The notes under the pieces were generated by a model, which was given only the letters and a program-made list of their open reading frames with translations, was not told the origin of the DNA and made no database searches. DNA of 64,000 nt from Varunaivibrio sulfuroxidans. Its GTDB lineage: Bacteria > Pseudomonadota > Alphaproteobacteria > Rhodospirillales > Magnetovibrionaceae. The translations under genes and the position numbers were made by a program. Where the stretch lies: positions 1,935,001-1,999,000 of the forward strand of contig NZ_CP119676.1 of NCBI RefSeq assembly GCF_029318635.1, in the 5' to 3' direction. The first letter of the stretch is position 1. Every line of letters starts with the position of its first letter. This document shows, in pieces, positions 46,771 through 56,837 of this stretch.

Positions 46771-49333
46771 TGACGATCCGATTGGCTACGACGATGATTT
46801 TTCGAGGCTGACGCCCGCCCAGCTGGGCGCTGACCGCGGGGAGGGAAAGCGCGGCTCGCTCGACAACGTCTTCTGCGGAATCTCGGGCAAGTTCGACGGT
46901 GCCTCGTAATTTTCCATTAATTTGCACGGCGATGGTTACGCTGTCATCGACAATCAGGATCGGGTCGGCCTCGGGCCATGGCGTATCGGCAAGCAACGGG
47001 CCTTCCTGACGAAGGTGGCTCCACAACTCCTCGGCCAAATGGGGCAGCATGGGGCCGAGAAGCCGAACAAGGGTCTCAAGCCCCAAACGCAAGACCCACG
47101 GTGCGCCCTTATCGTCGGCGTCGAGGCCGTCCAGGAGGTTGGAGAGTTCACGAATTCGGGCGACGGCCTTGTTGAAATGAAACTGTTCGAGGTCATGGCC
47201 GACGGCGTCGATGGTTTTGTGAATATTTTTTAGGGCGCCTAGGGTGTGCGCGCCCAATTCGGCGGGCCGGGGCGTGCCGGCGGGGGGCAGGGAAAGCGCC
47301 GGCTCGGTGACCATCCGCCACAGCCGATTGATATAGCGCCACGCCCCCTCGATGCCCGAATCGGTCCAGTCGAGATCGCGATCGGGCGGGCTGTCGGAAA
47401 GCATGAACAGGCGCGCCGTATCTGCGCCGTATTCACCGATAATAACCTCGGGATCGATGACGTTTTTCTTCGATTTGGACATTTTTTCTGAACGCCCGAC
47501 GGTAATCTGGCCCTCGGGCAGCCGTGCGGCCTCTTCGGGGGTAAGCCAGGTTCCATCCGCCGCCCGATAGGTCTCGTGGCAAATCATGCCTTGGGTCATC
47601 AGCCCGGAAAATGGTTCCTTAACGCCGAGATAGCCGCAATCCTTGAGCGCGCGGATAAAAAAGCGCGAATATAAAAGGTGTAAAACGGCATGTTCGACGC
47701 CACCGATGTATTGATCCACGGGCATCCAGTAATCGACGGCGTCACGGGTAAAGGGTTGGTCGTCCACCGGCGCGCAGAAACGGGCGAAATACCATGAAGA
47801 TTCAAAAAAAGTATCGAAGGTATCGGTTTCCCGCCGCGCGGGTTTGGCGCAGGTGGGGCAGTTGACATGCTTCCATGTTGGGTGATGGTCCAGGGGGTTG
47901 CCGGGTTTATCGAACGTGACATCGTTGGGCAGGGTGACCGGAAGATCGGCTTCGGGTACGGGCACGGCGCCGCAATCGTCGCAGTGAATCACCGGGATTG
48001 GGCATCCCCAATAGCGTTGGCGTGAAACGCCCCAGTCGCGCAATCGAAACTGGATGGTGCTTTTTCCGCGGCCTTTTTCCTCAAGCGCGCCGATCGCGGC
48101 GCGCTTGGCCTCGGTTACGCTCAGCCCGTCGAGAAATTCGGAATTGATAAGAACGCAGGCGTCCGCGCTGTCGGTAAAAGCCTCGCTCGCCACGGTATTG
48201 AGGTTTTCAACGAAGTCGTCTTGTTCTTTGGTGCCGGCGATTGTCCTTGGGGCGACGACGGCGCGCACGGGCAGGGCGTATTTGCGGGCGAAATCGAGAT
48301 CGCGCTGATCGTGCGCAGGGCAGCCGAAGATCGCGCCGGTACCATATTCCATAAGGACGAAATTGGCGACGAAGACCGGGATTTCACGCTTTTCATCAAG
48401 GGGGTGAATGGCCTTTAGGCCGGTGTCAAACCCTCGTTTTTCGGCGGTTTCGATCGCCGCTTCACTGGTGCCCAAGGCATTGCATTCGGCGATGAAGGCG
48501 TCGATATGGGGGTTGTTTTTGGCCAACTCCAGCGCCAGCGGATGGTTGGCGGCGATCGCCATGAACGACGCGCCGAACAGGGTGTCGGGTCGGGTGGTGT
48601 ATATTTCCAAGGGGGCGTCTCGCCCCTTAAGTGGAAAAAAGACCCGCGCGCCTTCGGACCGACCGATCCAGTTTTCCTGCATCAGGCGTACCTTATCGGG
48701 CCAGCGCGGCAGATTTTCCAGCTCGGCGAGCAGGTCCTCGGCATAATCGGTGATTTTTAAAAACCACATCCCGAGCTGGCGCTTTTCGACAGCAGCGCCC
48801 GAGCGCCAGCCCTTGCCGTCGATGACTTGCTCGTTGGCGAGGACCGTCTGTTCGGCGGGATCCCAGTTGACCCACGACTCTTTGCGATAGGCGAGGCCGG
48901 CCTTAAGAAAGTCGAGAAACATCTTTTGTTCGTGGCGATAGTATTCGGGATCGCATGTGGCGATTTCGCGCGACCAGTCATAACTCAAGCCCATGGTTTT
49001 GAGCTGGGCGCGCATGGTGTCGATGTTTTTGTGGGTCCATGTGGCGGGGTGTACCTTGTTTTGGATGGCGGCGTTTTCGGCGGGCAGGCCGAAGGCGTCC
49101 CAGCCCATGGGGTGCAGAACGTTATAACCGCGCGCGCGCTTGTGGCGCGCGACCACGTCGCCCAGGGTGTAGTTGCGCACATGGCCCATGTGGATTCGCC
49201 CGGACGGATAGGGGAACATTTCCAAAACGTAGTATTTTTCGCCGGCATCGCCTTGCCGCGCGGCGAAGGTCTGCCGGTCGGCCCAGGTTTTTTGCCATTT
49301 GGCCTCGGTTTCTTTGAAATTGTATCGTGACAT
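46757..49333 (-). CDS. leuS: Leucyl-tRNA synthetase
   Basis: 858 residues, class Ia synthetase. HIGH-type motif in [19 protein letters not shown], a CP1 editing domain in the middle ([17 protein letters not shown]), zinc cysteines in [11 protein letters not shown] and [10 protein letters not shown], and KMSKS in [16 protein letters not shown]. It charges tRNA-Leu. It is the first gene of a leuS-lptE-holA run. Confidence 0.97.
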   Translation of the reverse strand: MSRYNFKETEAKWQKTWADRQTFAARQGDAGEKYYVLEMFPYPSGRIHMGHVRNYTLGDVVARHKRARGYNVLHPMGWDAFGLPAENAAIQNKVHPATWTHKNIDTMRAQLKTMGLSYDWSREIATCDPEYYRHEQKMFLDFLKAGLAYRKESWVNWDPAEQTVLANEQVIDGKGWRSGAAVEKRQLGMWFLKITDYAEDLLAELENLPRWPDKVRLMQENWIGRSEGARVFFPLKGRDAPLEIYTTRPDTLFGASFMAIAANHPLALELAKNNPHIDAFIAECNALGTSEAAIETAEKRGFDTGLKAIHPLDEKREIPVFVANFVLMEYGTGAIFGCPAHDQRDLDFARKYALPVRAVVAPRTIAGTKEQDDFVENLNTVASEAFTDSADACVLINSEFLDGLSVTEAKRAAIGALEEKGRGKSTIQFRLRDWGVSRQRYWGCPIPVIHCDDCGAVPVPEADLPVTLPNDVTFDKPGNPLDHHPTWKHVNCPTCAKPARRETDTFDTFFESSWYFARFCAPVDDQPFTRDAVDYWMPVDQYIGGVEHAVLHLLYSRFFIRALKDCGYLGVKEPFSGLMTQGMICHETYRAADGTWLTPEEAARLPEGQITVGRSEKMSKSKKNVIDPEVIIGEYGADTARLFMLSDSPPDRDLDWTDSGIEGAWRYINRLWRMVTEPALSLPPAGTPRPAELGAHTLGALKNIHKTIDAVGHDLEQFHFNKAVARIRELSNLLDGLDADDKGAPWVLRLGLETLVRLLGPMLPHLAEELWSHLRQEGPLLADTPWPEADPILIVDDSVTIAVQINGKLRGTVELARDSAEDVVERAALSLPAVSAQLGGRQPRKIIVVANRIVNVVA

Positions 49334-49431
49334 CGTTCTCAGTGTTCGCCTGTCTTGTGGGGCTCGGCCCTTTGTGAATCGGTTGGGGGCTGACCGGGTG
49401 TTGGGGCGTGGGTCGCGCCGGGCGGTCTTCG

Positions 49432-49983
49432 TTATTGTTGGCGTTGGGTCTCCTGGCGCAGCTGACGCGCGCGGGTCAGGATCGCGTCTTCGATTTTCGC
49501 GCCCGCATCCTTAGGGACGGCCGCGTCGCGCCACTCCCCGGCCGCGTCGCGGACCTGACGGAACACCGAAACCCGAATGCCGTCGGCGCGCAAGGCGCGC
49601 CCCAAGATGAAGATGTTCAGTTTAAACCGTTCGTTCGGGCTTTTGGGCGGGGCGTACCAATCGGAGATGATCACGCCGCCAAACGGGTCGGCCGAGCTTA
49701 AGGGGGCGAAGGCCACGGTGTCCAGCGAGGCGCGCCACAAGAAGGTATTGATCGCGATGCCGGTGCCCGCGCCGGGGGCGTTCTTGGTCTTGTCGCCGCC
49801 GAAGTTCAGCCCGCCCTCGCCCAGGATCGATGGCGGCGGGGCATAGACGCGGCCCATGTCGGTGGCGCGTTTGTAGGATTTGTCGGGGATCCGGACCTTT
49901 CCGCCCGCGCAGGCGCTGAGCGCCAGCGCCGAAAACAACATTGCCACCAGGGCAGTTCGGGAAGACGGGAATTGAAGAGGCAT
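49432..49983 (-). CDS. DUF3576 lipoprotein
   Basis: 183 residues from [20 protein letters not shown], a lipoprotein signal with LSAC (Cys25). Contains the family core [20 protein letters not shown] and [20 protein letters not shown]3576 proteins are small outer-membrane-directed lipoproteins of alphaproteobacteria, function unknown. They are regularly found just upstream of leuS, as here (99-nt gap). A TTG start at 50001 cannot be excluded. Confidence 0.88.
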   Translation of the reverse strand: MPLQFPSSRTALVAMLFSALALSACAGGKVRIPDKSYKRATDMGRVYAPPPSILGEGGLNFGGDKTKNAPGAGTGIAINTFLWRASLDTVAFAPLSSADPFGGVIISDWYAPPKSPNERFKLNIFILGRALRADGIRVSVFRQVRDAAGEWRDAAVPKDAGAKIEDAILTRARQLRQETQRQQ

Positions 49984-50468
49984 GGTCGGGTCGAACTCCA
50001 AAGACGTTATCCATCACGATGGGCGGGCGACATTGCGCGCGTGACTTCTATGTCGCGTGACCTCTCTTATAATGCCTCCGACACGGGGCCGTCACGTCAA
50101 ATAGGGGCGGGGCCTGAAATCACCTTAAAAAATGTACGAAGCACGCGATATTTGGCGTGTGAAAAATCGCGATGGCGGCGACGAAGTGTGATAAAAATCA
50201 CACAACGACAAAAATATCACACCGCGAACGTCACTGGAGTGTTGACGGCGCGGCCCCAACGTGGCCCATTATCGTCATTCGATTGCATATCCCTTTCTGA
50301 TTCCTTTCATAAACCGGGCGGCGACGTCCGGAACGGGATCGGCAGAAAGGGGCGGTCATTAAAAAGTTGTATCGGCCAACCATAGCGAAGCACAGGCCCA
50401 AGGGGCGCACCCGGCAGGCCCGTTTAGGGGGGAATCGGTATGACGAGGGAAAATCCATAGGAGTTGTT
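49984..50468. promoter_or_regulatory. Long regulatory gap between DUF3576 and porin
   Basis: 485 bases between divergent genes, without a credible gene. It contains a perfect CRP-type dyad (50187-50202), a TATCACAC half site (50215-50222), and a GAGTTGTT ribosome region for the porin. The length fits a strongly regulated outer-membrane protein gene. The porin promoter hexamers were not clear. Confidence 0.6.
50187..50202. promoter_or_regulatory. CRP-type operator upstream of the porin
   Basis: TGTGATAAAAATCACA fits TGTGA-N6-TCACA exactly, and is extended to 18 bp by GTGTGAT...ATCACAC. It is 267 bases upstream of the porin start codon and about 200 from the DUF3576 start. Binding by a CRP/FNR-family regulator is inferred from the consensus. 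Confidence 0.65.
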
Positions 50469-51602
50469 ATGAAGAAAATTCTTCTCGGGACCACGGCGAT
50501 CATCGCCCTCGGCGCCCTTTCCAGCCAGGCTCTCGCCGCCGAAAAAATCAAACTCGGCATCGGCGGTTTCATGCGTGAATACGTGTCCAACGTCAAAAGC
50601 GACCAGACGAAGAGCAATACCCGGATGAAGCTCGGCCAGTGGTCGAACACCGAAATCCACTTCAAGGGGTCCACCACCCTGGACAACGGCCTGACCGTCG
50701 CCGCCCGCGTTGAGCTCGAAGGCGACCGCAACGGCGCTGCGCGCAGCATCGACGTGTCCACCCTGACCGTCAGCGGCGACACCCTGGGCGCCTTCACCAT
50801 CGGCTCCATGCCGCAGGCTTCCGATACCTTCGCCGTCAAGGCCCCGATCGTCGGCCCCGCTGCCTTCAGCGACGTCACCGCGTGGGCGAAGTTCAACTCC
50901 ACGGTTAACGATGCCAACGCCATCACCAAGACCAACGGTCGTGGCACCACCTCCGACTTCGTCGGCGGCAACAAGGGCAACAAGATCCAGTACGTGACTC
51001 CGTCCTTCTCCGGCTTCAGCGCTTTCGCCAGCTACGACGCGGCGCAGAACGTTGACAAAAACGCCAAGCGTGCGGCCCTCCGTAGCGATACCGGCGAAGC
51101 CTATGCTTTGGGCGTGACCTACGACGGCGAAATCAGCGGCGTGGCCCTGACCAGCGATCTGTCGCGCACCAAATACCAGGGCGGCAGCACTTCTGGCGTG
51201 AATGACGGTGACGGACAGACCCTGACCCGCTTCGGCCTCAACGCCGGCATGGGGGGCTTCACCGTCGGCGGCTCGTACTCGCACTACAAGGGTGTAACCA
51301 GAGCCACCACCACTGTCGATAGCCTTGACGGCAACGGTTGGGACTTCGGCGTCGGTTACAATAACGGCCCTTACAGCGTGTCCGCCGCGTACAACAGCGC
51401 AAAAGCCAAAGGAACGACCCGTGCGGGTGACGATAAGTTCACCGCGTGGACCTTCGGCGCCGGTTACGACATGGGCGCGGGCGTTAGCCTGGTTGCTCAG
51501 TACTTCAACGGTAAGTTGAAGAACGAAACCCCTGCGGTCGCGACCGATCCGACCTCTTCCACCGTCAACGGCGTTATCGGCGGCATCGAAGTTTCCTTCT
51601 AA
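50469..51602 (+). CDS. Outer-membrane porin
   Basis: 377 residues from MKKILLGTTAIIALGALSSQ ALAAEKIKLGIGGFM, a signal peptide with ALA-A cleavage. Alternating beta-strand pattern with repeated aromatic-ending strands (NTEIHFKGSTTLDNGLTVAA, GFSAFASYDAAQN, GVSLVAQYFNGKL) and the terminal Phe (GGIEVSF) recognised by the BAM complex. Gram-negative porin of the Rhodospirillaceae type. Codon use is strongly biased toward preferred GC-ending codons, pointing to high expression. A strong terminator follows. Confidence 0.92.
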   Translation: MKKILLGTTAIIALGALSSQALAAEKIKLGIGGFMREYVSNVKSDQTKSNTRMKLGQWSNTEIHFKGSTTLDNGLTVAARVELEGDRNGAARSIDVSTLTVSGDTLGAFTIGSMPQASDTFAVKAPIVGPAAFSDVTAWAKFNSTVNDANAITKTNGRGTTSDFVGGNKGNKIQYVTPSFSGFSAFASYDAAQNVDKNAKRAALRSDTGEAYALGVTYDGEISGVALTSDLSRTKYQGGSTSGVNDGDGQTLTRFGLNAGMGGFTVGGSYSHYKGVTRATTTVDSLDGNGWDFGVGYNNGPYSVSAAYNSAKAKGTTRAGDDKFTAWTFGAGYDMGAGVSLVAQYFNGKLKNETPAVATDPTSSTVNGVIGGIEVSF

Positions 51603-51626
51603 GCGAAGGGTTCTTTGAAAAAAGTG

Positions 51627-51654
51627 GGGGAGCGGGCGACCGCTCCCCTTTTTT
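51627..51654 (+). terminator. Intrinsic terminator of the porin gene
   Basis: Stem GGGGAGCGG (51627-51635), loop GCGA, CCGCTCCCC (51640-51648), then TTTTTT. It begins 24 bases after the porin stop. Confidence 0.92.
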
Positions 51655-51731
51655 GCGTCTATCGCGCTTGCGCCGATCGTGGAAAAAACATCAAAATTTT
51701 TTATGCCCAATGCGGTCGCCTCTCGTGACGG

Positions 51732-52379
51732 TCAAGGGCGACGAAAAAGATCGATTCCGGCGATCGCCCAGACGCCTTGCCTTCGCAGCCGGGCCATGTC
51801 CTCCGCGGTGACGCCGCCCAGGGCGATTATTTTTGCGGTTTCCACGCTACGTTGCGCCTTGTGGCCGCCGAAAAGGGCGTGAAATCGCCAAAACCCTAGG
51901 CTTTTTTTGTTGGGGTGGGATGCGCTGGCGTGCAGTGGCGAGGCGAAAATCGCATCCGCGCCAAAGCGGATAGCGCGAATAACCGCCGCCCGATCATGGG
52001 CGGATACGGTGACAATAAAATTTTTCGGCAAACAAAGCCGGCGGCGATGCGGGTGGCGTTTGACCCATGCCTCGTCAAGGTGCACGCCATGGGCGGTGCG
52101 GCGGGAAATGGGCGTTAACGGCAATGTCGCCAATAGGCGCAGCGCGCCCGACCGGGCAAGCGGTACGAGCGCGGCGAACAGGGCGCGGTTTTGGCCGGCG
52201 GTTGGCGTGCGCACGACGACGGCGGACCCCCGGGGCAGCCCGCGCGCGACCGCCAGGGGGTCGGGCAGGCGGCTGTCGGTCATCAAAAACAACCCGGGCA
52301 CGGCCTGAGCGCCACGGGCGCGCTGGACGCGCCCACTGAAATTGTCGAACGGGCCGCGGTCTGTTAGGGTGCCTTCCAT
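51732..52379 (-). CDS. thiE: Thiamine phosphate synthase-like protein
   Basis: 215 residues starting MEGTLTDRGPFDNFSGRVQR, with GAGGAGG four bases before the ATG. The C-terminal barrel half shows HGVHLDEAW, VSAHDRAAVIRAIRFGADAI, SPLHASASHPNKKSLGFWRF and IALGGVTAEDMARL, the ThiE/TenI pattern (GVHL, SVH, P-T/S-HPG, ALGG). The substrate loops differ from canonical ThiE (SHPNKKS, no clear TKT), so a TenI-like or lost-activity protein is possible. It is divergent from yggS, as in related genomes. Confidence 0.7.
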   Translation of the reverse strand: MEGTLTDRGPFDNFSGRVQRARGAQAVPGLFLMTDSRLPDPLAVARGLPRGSAVVVRTPTAGQNRALFAALVPLARSGALRLLATLPLTPISRRTAHGVHLDEAWVKRHPHRRRLCLPKNFIVTVSAHDRAAVIRAIRFGADAIFASPLHASASHPNKKSLGFWRFHALFGGHKAQRSVETAKIIALGGVTAEDMARLRRQGVWAIAGIDLFRRP

Positions 52380-52453
52380 GCGGCCTCCTCGCCGTGCGAC
52401 CATCCTCGATGGCCGTTCCAACCGGATAACATAAAGCGAGCGCAATTTACATC

Positions 52454-53140
52454 ATGGTGGAGAAAAACCCCGAATCCCATTTCCCGTCCACACACCTGGA
52501 CGCGGTCCGCGCCCGCGTGCTTCAAGCCTGCCGGGATGCGAACCGTAAGCCCGAGGACGTGCGGCTGGTGTGCGTGTCGAAAACCCATGGCCCCGAGGCG
52601 ATAAGTCCTCTGCTTGCGGTCGGCCAGCGTGTTTTCGGTGAAAACCGGGTCCAGGAGGCCGAAGAAAAGTGGCCGCGCCTTAAGGCGGAAACGCCGGAGG
52701 TCGAACTTCATTTGATCGGCCCCCTACAGACCAATAAGGTTCGTCCCGCAGTGGCCCTTTTCGATGTCATCGAAACCGTCGATCGGCCTAAACTCGCCCG
52801 CGCCCTAAGCCGGGAAATGAACGCCACCGGGCGGCGGTTGCCCTGCTATATCCAAGTCAACATCGGCGAGGAGCCACAGAAGGCGGGGGTCGCACCCGCG
52901 GACGTCGATGCCTTCGTGGGCCTGTGCCGGGACGAGCTGGGTCTCGATATCGTCGGCCTGATGTGTATTCCGCCGGCGGGTGAGGAGCCGTCTTTGCATT
53001 TCGCCCTCTTGCGCGAGATGGCGCGGCGTAATGGTCTTGGCGGCCTAAGTATGGGCATGAGCGGCGATTTCGAGGTCGCCATCGCCTTTGGTGCGACGGC
53101 GATTCGCATCGGTTCGGCGATCTTCGGCGCGCGAGGTTAG
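52454..53140 (+). CDS. yggS: PLP homeostasis protein YggS
   Basis: 228 residues. The PLP lysine lies in VRLVCVSKTHGPEAI, and the loop motif in RVFGENRVQEAEEKWPRL, with LIGPLQTNKVR and LSMGMSGDFEVAIAFGATAI downstream. YggS-type single-domain PLP-binding protein that buffers the cofactor. Tail-to-tail 4-nt overlap with the L,D-transpeptidase gene. Confidence 0.95.
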   Translation: MVEKNPESHFPSTHLDAVRARVLQACRDANRKPEDVRLVCVSKTHGPEAISPLLAVGQRVFGENRVQEAEEKWPRLKAETPEVELHLIGPLQTNKVRPAVALFDVIETVDRPKLARALSREMNATGRRLPCYIQVNIGEEPQKAGVAPADVDAFVGLCRDELGLDIVGLMCIPPAGEEPSLHFALLREMARRNGLGGLSMGMSGDFEVAIAFGATAIRIGSAIFGARG

Positions 53141-53649
53141 GCGGGGCGACCCGGGGCCAAAATGGTGATAGCGGTGGTTTCGTCGCATAAGGTTAAGACA
53201 TCGAGCATATCGGCCGGGGCCAAGGCGACGCATCCGCGCGTCGGGGCATAATTTGCGCGGGCCAGATGGATGAATACGGCGCTGCCCAGAAAAGGCCGCG
53301 TCGGGTGATCGTTATGGCCGATTTCGATGATGATGTCGTAAAGGGAATCGTCTCGCCATAGCCGCTCGTGACTGGGCGTGAAAGGAAGGCGGACACGGCG
53401 GTTGTAGTGCGGATCGAGAGGATCGTCACACCAGGCGTCGTCCGTGTCGAGGGCGACGACGGGCAGGCCCGTCCACGGTCGGGTCAGGCGATCGGCGCGA
53501 TAAAAAACCCGGCGCAGAGGATAATTTCCCGCCGGCGTCGCGCCGTCGCCCTCGCGCTTGGCGGCGCGCACGCCGCCGCGTCCCAACGCGCACCGCACGA
53601 TGCCTTGGGGATACTCAAAACGACCGTCGGGATAAACAGTCAGCGTCAT
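53137..53649 (-). CDS. L,D-transpeptidase (YkuD) domain protein
   Basis: 170 residues. The catalytic motif is HLARANYAPTRGCVALAPADM (HxxxN...RGCVAL, with nucleophile Cys in RGCVAL). The family joins or trims peptidoglycan peptides. There is no signal peptide, so either the start is misplaced or the protein acts in the cytoplasm or leaves by another route. The N-terminus (MTLTVYPDGRFEYPQGIVRC) lines up with other small YkuD-only proteins. Confidence 0.82.
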   Translation of the reverse strand: MTLTVYPDGRFEYPQGIVRCALGRGGVRAAKREGDGATPAGNYPLRRVFYRADRLTRPWTGLPVVALDTDDAWCDDPLDPHYNRRVRLPFTPSHERLWRDDSLYDIIIEIGHNDHPTRPFLGSAVFIHLARANYAPTRGCVALAPADMLDVLTLCDETTAITILAPGRPA

Positions 53650-53693
53650 CGCCGCAGTATGCCCAAGATCGCGATTGATGGCGAGTCCCGGAC

Positions 53694-54515
53694 CTAATTG
53701 AGCACGTCAACGATAGGCGGTATGGCGATGGCTCTTGTCTGCGCGGCTTTTTCATATTGTACGACGCCGCCAAGCATGGCGGCGGTCGGGCGGCCGCCTG
53801 TGTTGGCCGGGTTTTGTGGCGATATTTTTTGATTCGCATTCGAAATAATTTGCGCCATCGATGCGTCGGGCGCTGTACTTGGCGGGGCGCCCGAAGGTGT
53901 GCGGCGGTGCATTTGGGCGGTGGCTCCCACGATGTGAGGCGTCTGTGCATTGGCCGCCGCGCGAAGCCCTTCGCGATAGGCAATTTCGCCCCGAGCCCAA
54001 TCACTGACGGCGATGTCGGTAAAATCCTCTTTCGGGGCGCGTCCCGGATCGGCGTGTTTCGCGAGGTGCGCGCCCGCCGTCGCCCCACTGTCGCCGGGTT
54101 CGAGACCAAGCAGGGATAGCGTACGCGTGCCCAAGCCCTCGCCGGTCACCTGTTGTACGCCGGCGTCGAGGATGCTCGCAACCAGCCCGATAGGTCCGCC
54201 GAACAATCCATCGCCGACAATGCGCGGACCGGGCCGAATGGTGTCGCCGGTCAGGTTGCGGTAAAGGTTCGAGATAAAAGGAATATGCTGAAGCGGATTG
54301 ATAATATCGATAAAATCGGAAAACGAGAACGCGGCCCCCCGCGTCGTCGCCCTGGATTCGAATTCGGCGCCGCGCTTCGCCGTCCGGGCGGTGGGATCGG
54401 TGGGCCGGTCGCCGGGCACGGTGCGTTCAAGAAGTAGGCGCGAATCCATGGTGTCGTGAACCTTGCGTTGGAACTGGGCGCGATTGTCCAATATCCTTTG
54501 CAAGGAAAGTGCCAC
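53694..54515 (-). CDS. Conserved protein of unknown function
   Basis: 273 residues from a GTG with no good ribosome site, so the start is uncertain. The best-conserved part is FSFSDFIDIINPLQHIPFIS NLYRNLTGDTIRPGPRIVGD, then GLFGGPIGLVASILDAGVQQ. This NPLQHIP-x-NLYR-x-TGDxI-x-P block recurs in other alphaproteobacteria, but I know of no assigned function. The second half is low-complexity and polar (Ala, Pro, Asn, Gln, Thr). No signal peptide or membrane anchor is obvious, though the glycine-rich part is mildly hydrophobic. Confidence 0.7.
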   Translation of the reverse strand: MALSLQRILDNRAQFQRKVHDTMDSRLLLERTVPGDRPTDPTARTAKRGAEFESRATTRGAAFSFSDFIDIINPLQHIPFISNLYRNLTGDTIRPGPRIVGDGLFGGPIGLVASILDAGVQQVTGEGLGTRTLSLLGLEPGDSGATAGAHLAKHADPGRAPKEDFTDIAVSDWARGEIAYREGLRAAANAQTPHIVGATAQMHRRTPSGAPPSTAPDASMAQIISNANQKISPQNPANTGGRPTAAMLGGVVQYEKAAQTRAIAIPPIVDVLN

Positions 54516-54629
54516 ATTAATTTTTTTGTAAAATCAATGAATTAATATACTAATAATGGGGCGAACGTATTTAGACGGGGCAGAATTTTCCTATTGCGAC
54601 GGCGAATTTTTGGGCGTGGCGCGCCTTCC

Positions 54630-55778
54630 TTAAAACAGATGTCCGCCGCGTGTCGATTTTGTATTCAGGTATATTTCGTTGTGGCGGTTTGACGGAAAGC
54701 TGTGGGGCACCCGCTCGCTGACGGCAATGCCGTGATGGGTTAACGCACCAACCTTTCGCGGATTGTTGGTCAGCAGGCGTACCGACGCAACGCCCAGTTG
54801 CTTGAGCATTTGAACGGCGGGGAGATAGATCCGCTCGTCGGCGTCGAAGCCGAGCTGTTCGTTGGCGTCCAGCGTATCGAACCCGCGATCTTGCAAGGCG
54901 TAAGCGCGCAACTTGTTGACAAGACCGATGCCACGGCCCTCCTGGGCGAGGTACAGCAAGACGCCGCTGCCATGCTCGGCGATGGTTTTGATGGCGCCGC
55001 GCAGCTGATCCCCGCAATCACAGCGCAGCGATCCCAGAAGATCGCCGGTGAAACATTCGGAATGCAGGCGCACCAGGACGGGGGCCGTCGCGTCCAGCGT
55101 GCCGATGACGATGGCGAGATGCTCCAGGCCGCCGTCTTCGGGGCGAAAGGCGATGATCCGCGTTTGTTCGCTATCGACAAGGGGGACATCCGCCTCACTG
55201 ACTTTTTTCAAGGTGCGCGCGGCGACGGCGGCATATTGAAAAATATCCCCGGCGTCGATCAGGATATAGTCGCGCCGCGCGGCCCATCCGGCGATGTCAT
55301 CGGCGTCGGGGGCGGTGATCGGGGCGAGCAGGGCGGCGGGGAGGAGCCGCGCGATCTTGTTGAGGCCGGCGGCGGCGCTTTCGCTACTATGCTCGTCGAT
55401 GACTTCGGTCTTGATCCGCGCAATATCGCTTTCGTGGAGGGTTTCCAGGGGATTGCAAAGGCGATGCAGACGCCCGGCGTCCGGTATGGCGTCGAAGATA
55501 ATACGGACGACCTTCGATGGGAACGACCCAATTCCCAAAACGGCGGCGCGCCGCGCGGTGATGGCCAGATAAGGGTCGCCACCCGCGGCCTCCTTAAGGG
55601 CGGCGGCGGATTTCTCCGTCACCGCCTCGGCGCCCTGCGCCAGGACCGCCCGACCGCCGGGACCAAGGATGACGACAAAGCGCCCGCGTCTGAGATCGGA
55701 AACGGCGCGCTCGACCGTAAGCAAGGAAACCGGCTGGCGGGAACGCGGGATAACGTTTTGTTCCGTACGATGGGGCAT
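54630..55778 (-). CDS. ribA: GTP cyclohydrolase II RibA with degenerate RibB-like N-terminus
   Basis: 382 residues from MPHRTEQNVIPRSRQ. The N-terminal about 170 residues follow the RibB fold (VERAVSDLRRGRFVVILGPG) but lack the acidic and Asp-Glu cluster that DHBP synthase needs. The C-terminal RibA domain has zinc cysteines in SECFTGDLLGSLRCDCG and the GTP loop EGRGIGLVNKL. It opens GTP in the first step of riboflavin synthesis. Upstream in-frame sequence to 55988 is not conserved-looking. Confidence 0.9.
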   Translation of the reverse strand: MPHRTEQNVIPRSRQPVSLLTVERAVSDLRRGRFVVILGPGGRAVLAQGAEAVTEKSAAALKEAAGGDPYLAITARRAAVLGIGSFPSKVVRIIFDAIPDAGRLHRLCNPLETLHESDIARIKTEVIDEHSSESAAAGLNKIARLLPAALLAPITAPDADDIAGWAARRDYILIDAGDIFQYAAVAARTLKKVSEADVPLVDSEQTRIIAFRPEDGGLEHLAIVIGTLDATAPVLVRLHSECFTGDLLGSLRCDCGDQLRGAIKTIAEHGSGVLLYLAQEGRGIGLVNKLRAYALQDRGFDTLDANEQLGFDADERIYLPAVQMLKQLGVASVRLLTNNPRKVGALTHHGIAVSERVPHSFPSNRHNEIYLNTKSTRGGHLF

Positions 55779-56108
55779 GAGGTTCGGGGGTCTCGGGGAT
55801 GGTTGGGCGCTAAGTTCGGCGAAGGACGCCCGGTTGACGAAGGGTGCGATGACCAAGTGTGGCGCGCCGAGCGCGCAGGCGAACAATACCCCGATGGCGG
55901 CCCAATGAAAAGCGTCGAGTGTCCGATGTATGATCGAAGTAAGTCCGAGGCAAATCCGGGGCGCAGCGAACGCACACGACGCCCGCACCCGGTCCGAGTT
56001 GCATGTCTGCGTTTTTTAATTAAACTGGGAACGGGTATAACGCTATAACATACCTTGAAAGGCCTGGGTTCGCCCCCAGGGCGCGCAGGAACGAGAGGGT
56101 CCGAAAGT

Positions 56109-56798
56109 ATGACGGCCGCCAAACGGATACTTATCGTCGATGACGATGAGACGCTTCTTGCGATGTTGACCGAACAACTCACCTTGCTTGAGGAATTTCA
56201 ATGTGACGGCGTGGCGACGGGAGCCGGCGCCTTGGAAACGGTTCGCGAACGGCATTACGATATCATTTTGTTGGACGTCGGCCTTCCCGATATGGACGGG
56301 CGTGAAATTTGCCGCCTCTTGCGTAAAAGTGGGGTAACCGCTCCGATCATTATGTTGACCGGCGCGGACACCGACGCCGACACGATCTTGGGGCTTGACG
56401 CGGGCGCCAACGATTATGTCACCAAGCCGTTTCGCTTGGGCGTTCTGGTGGCGCGGTTGCGCGCGCATATCCGTCAGTTCGAGCGTAGCGACGATGCCGT
56501 GTTCATGATCGGCCCCTATTCGTTTCAGCCAAGCAATAAAATTTTACTGGACGAAAACGCGGATAAGAAGGTGCGCTTGACAGATAAAGAGGTTGCGATC
56601 TTAAAATTTCTCTACCGCAACGGGGAAAGGGTCATTTCACGAAATGTGCTGCTGGATGAGGTTTGGGGCTATAACGCCGGCGTGACGACCCATACTCTGG
56701 AAACCCATGTCTACCGGTTGCGCCAGAAAATTGAAGCCGATCCTTCAAACGCCGAAATTTTGGTGACCGAACCGGGAGGGTATCGTCTGGTGGTGTAA
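56109..56798 (+). CDS. OmpR-family response regulator
   Basis: 229 residues. Receiver domain with acidic pocket Asp11-Asp12-type DDD in ILIVDDDETLLA, phospho-acceptor Asp56 in LLDVGLPDMDG, and Lys in YVTKPFR. Winged-helix C-terminal domain of the OmpR/PhoB type ending in RLRQKIEADPSNAEILVTEP. No sensor kinase is adjacent, so it is an orphan here; related genomes have similar orphan regulators. Start at 56109 fits GAGAGGG upstream. Confidence 0.92.
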   Translation: MTAAKRILIVDDDETLLAMLTEQLTLLEEFQCDGVATGAGALETVRERHYDIILLDVGLPDMDGREICRLLRKSGVTAPIIMLTGADTDADTILGLDAGANDYVTKPFRLGVLVARLRAHIRQFERSDDAVFMIGPYSFQPSNKILLDENADKKVRLTDKEVAILKFLYRNGERVISRNVLLDEVWGYNAGVTTHTLETHVYRLRQKIEADPSNAEILVTEPGGYRLVV

Positions 56799-56837
56799 GG
56801 GGTCGCGGGGGATTTTTGAAGGTGGACGGCGCTTGGA

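Noticed and set aside
50424-51710. 428-codon minus-strand open frame opposite the porin
   Set aside because: Long only because the porin uses strongly biased GC-ending codons; the product is an Ala/Gly/Val/Asp-rich sequence without domain features, while the plus strand encodes a clear signal peptide and porin.
54798-56048. 416-codon plus-strand open frame opposite ribA
   Set aside because: Antisense shadow of ribA in a GC-rich region; no domain features or ribosome site, and ribA has conserved zinc and GTP motifs.
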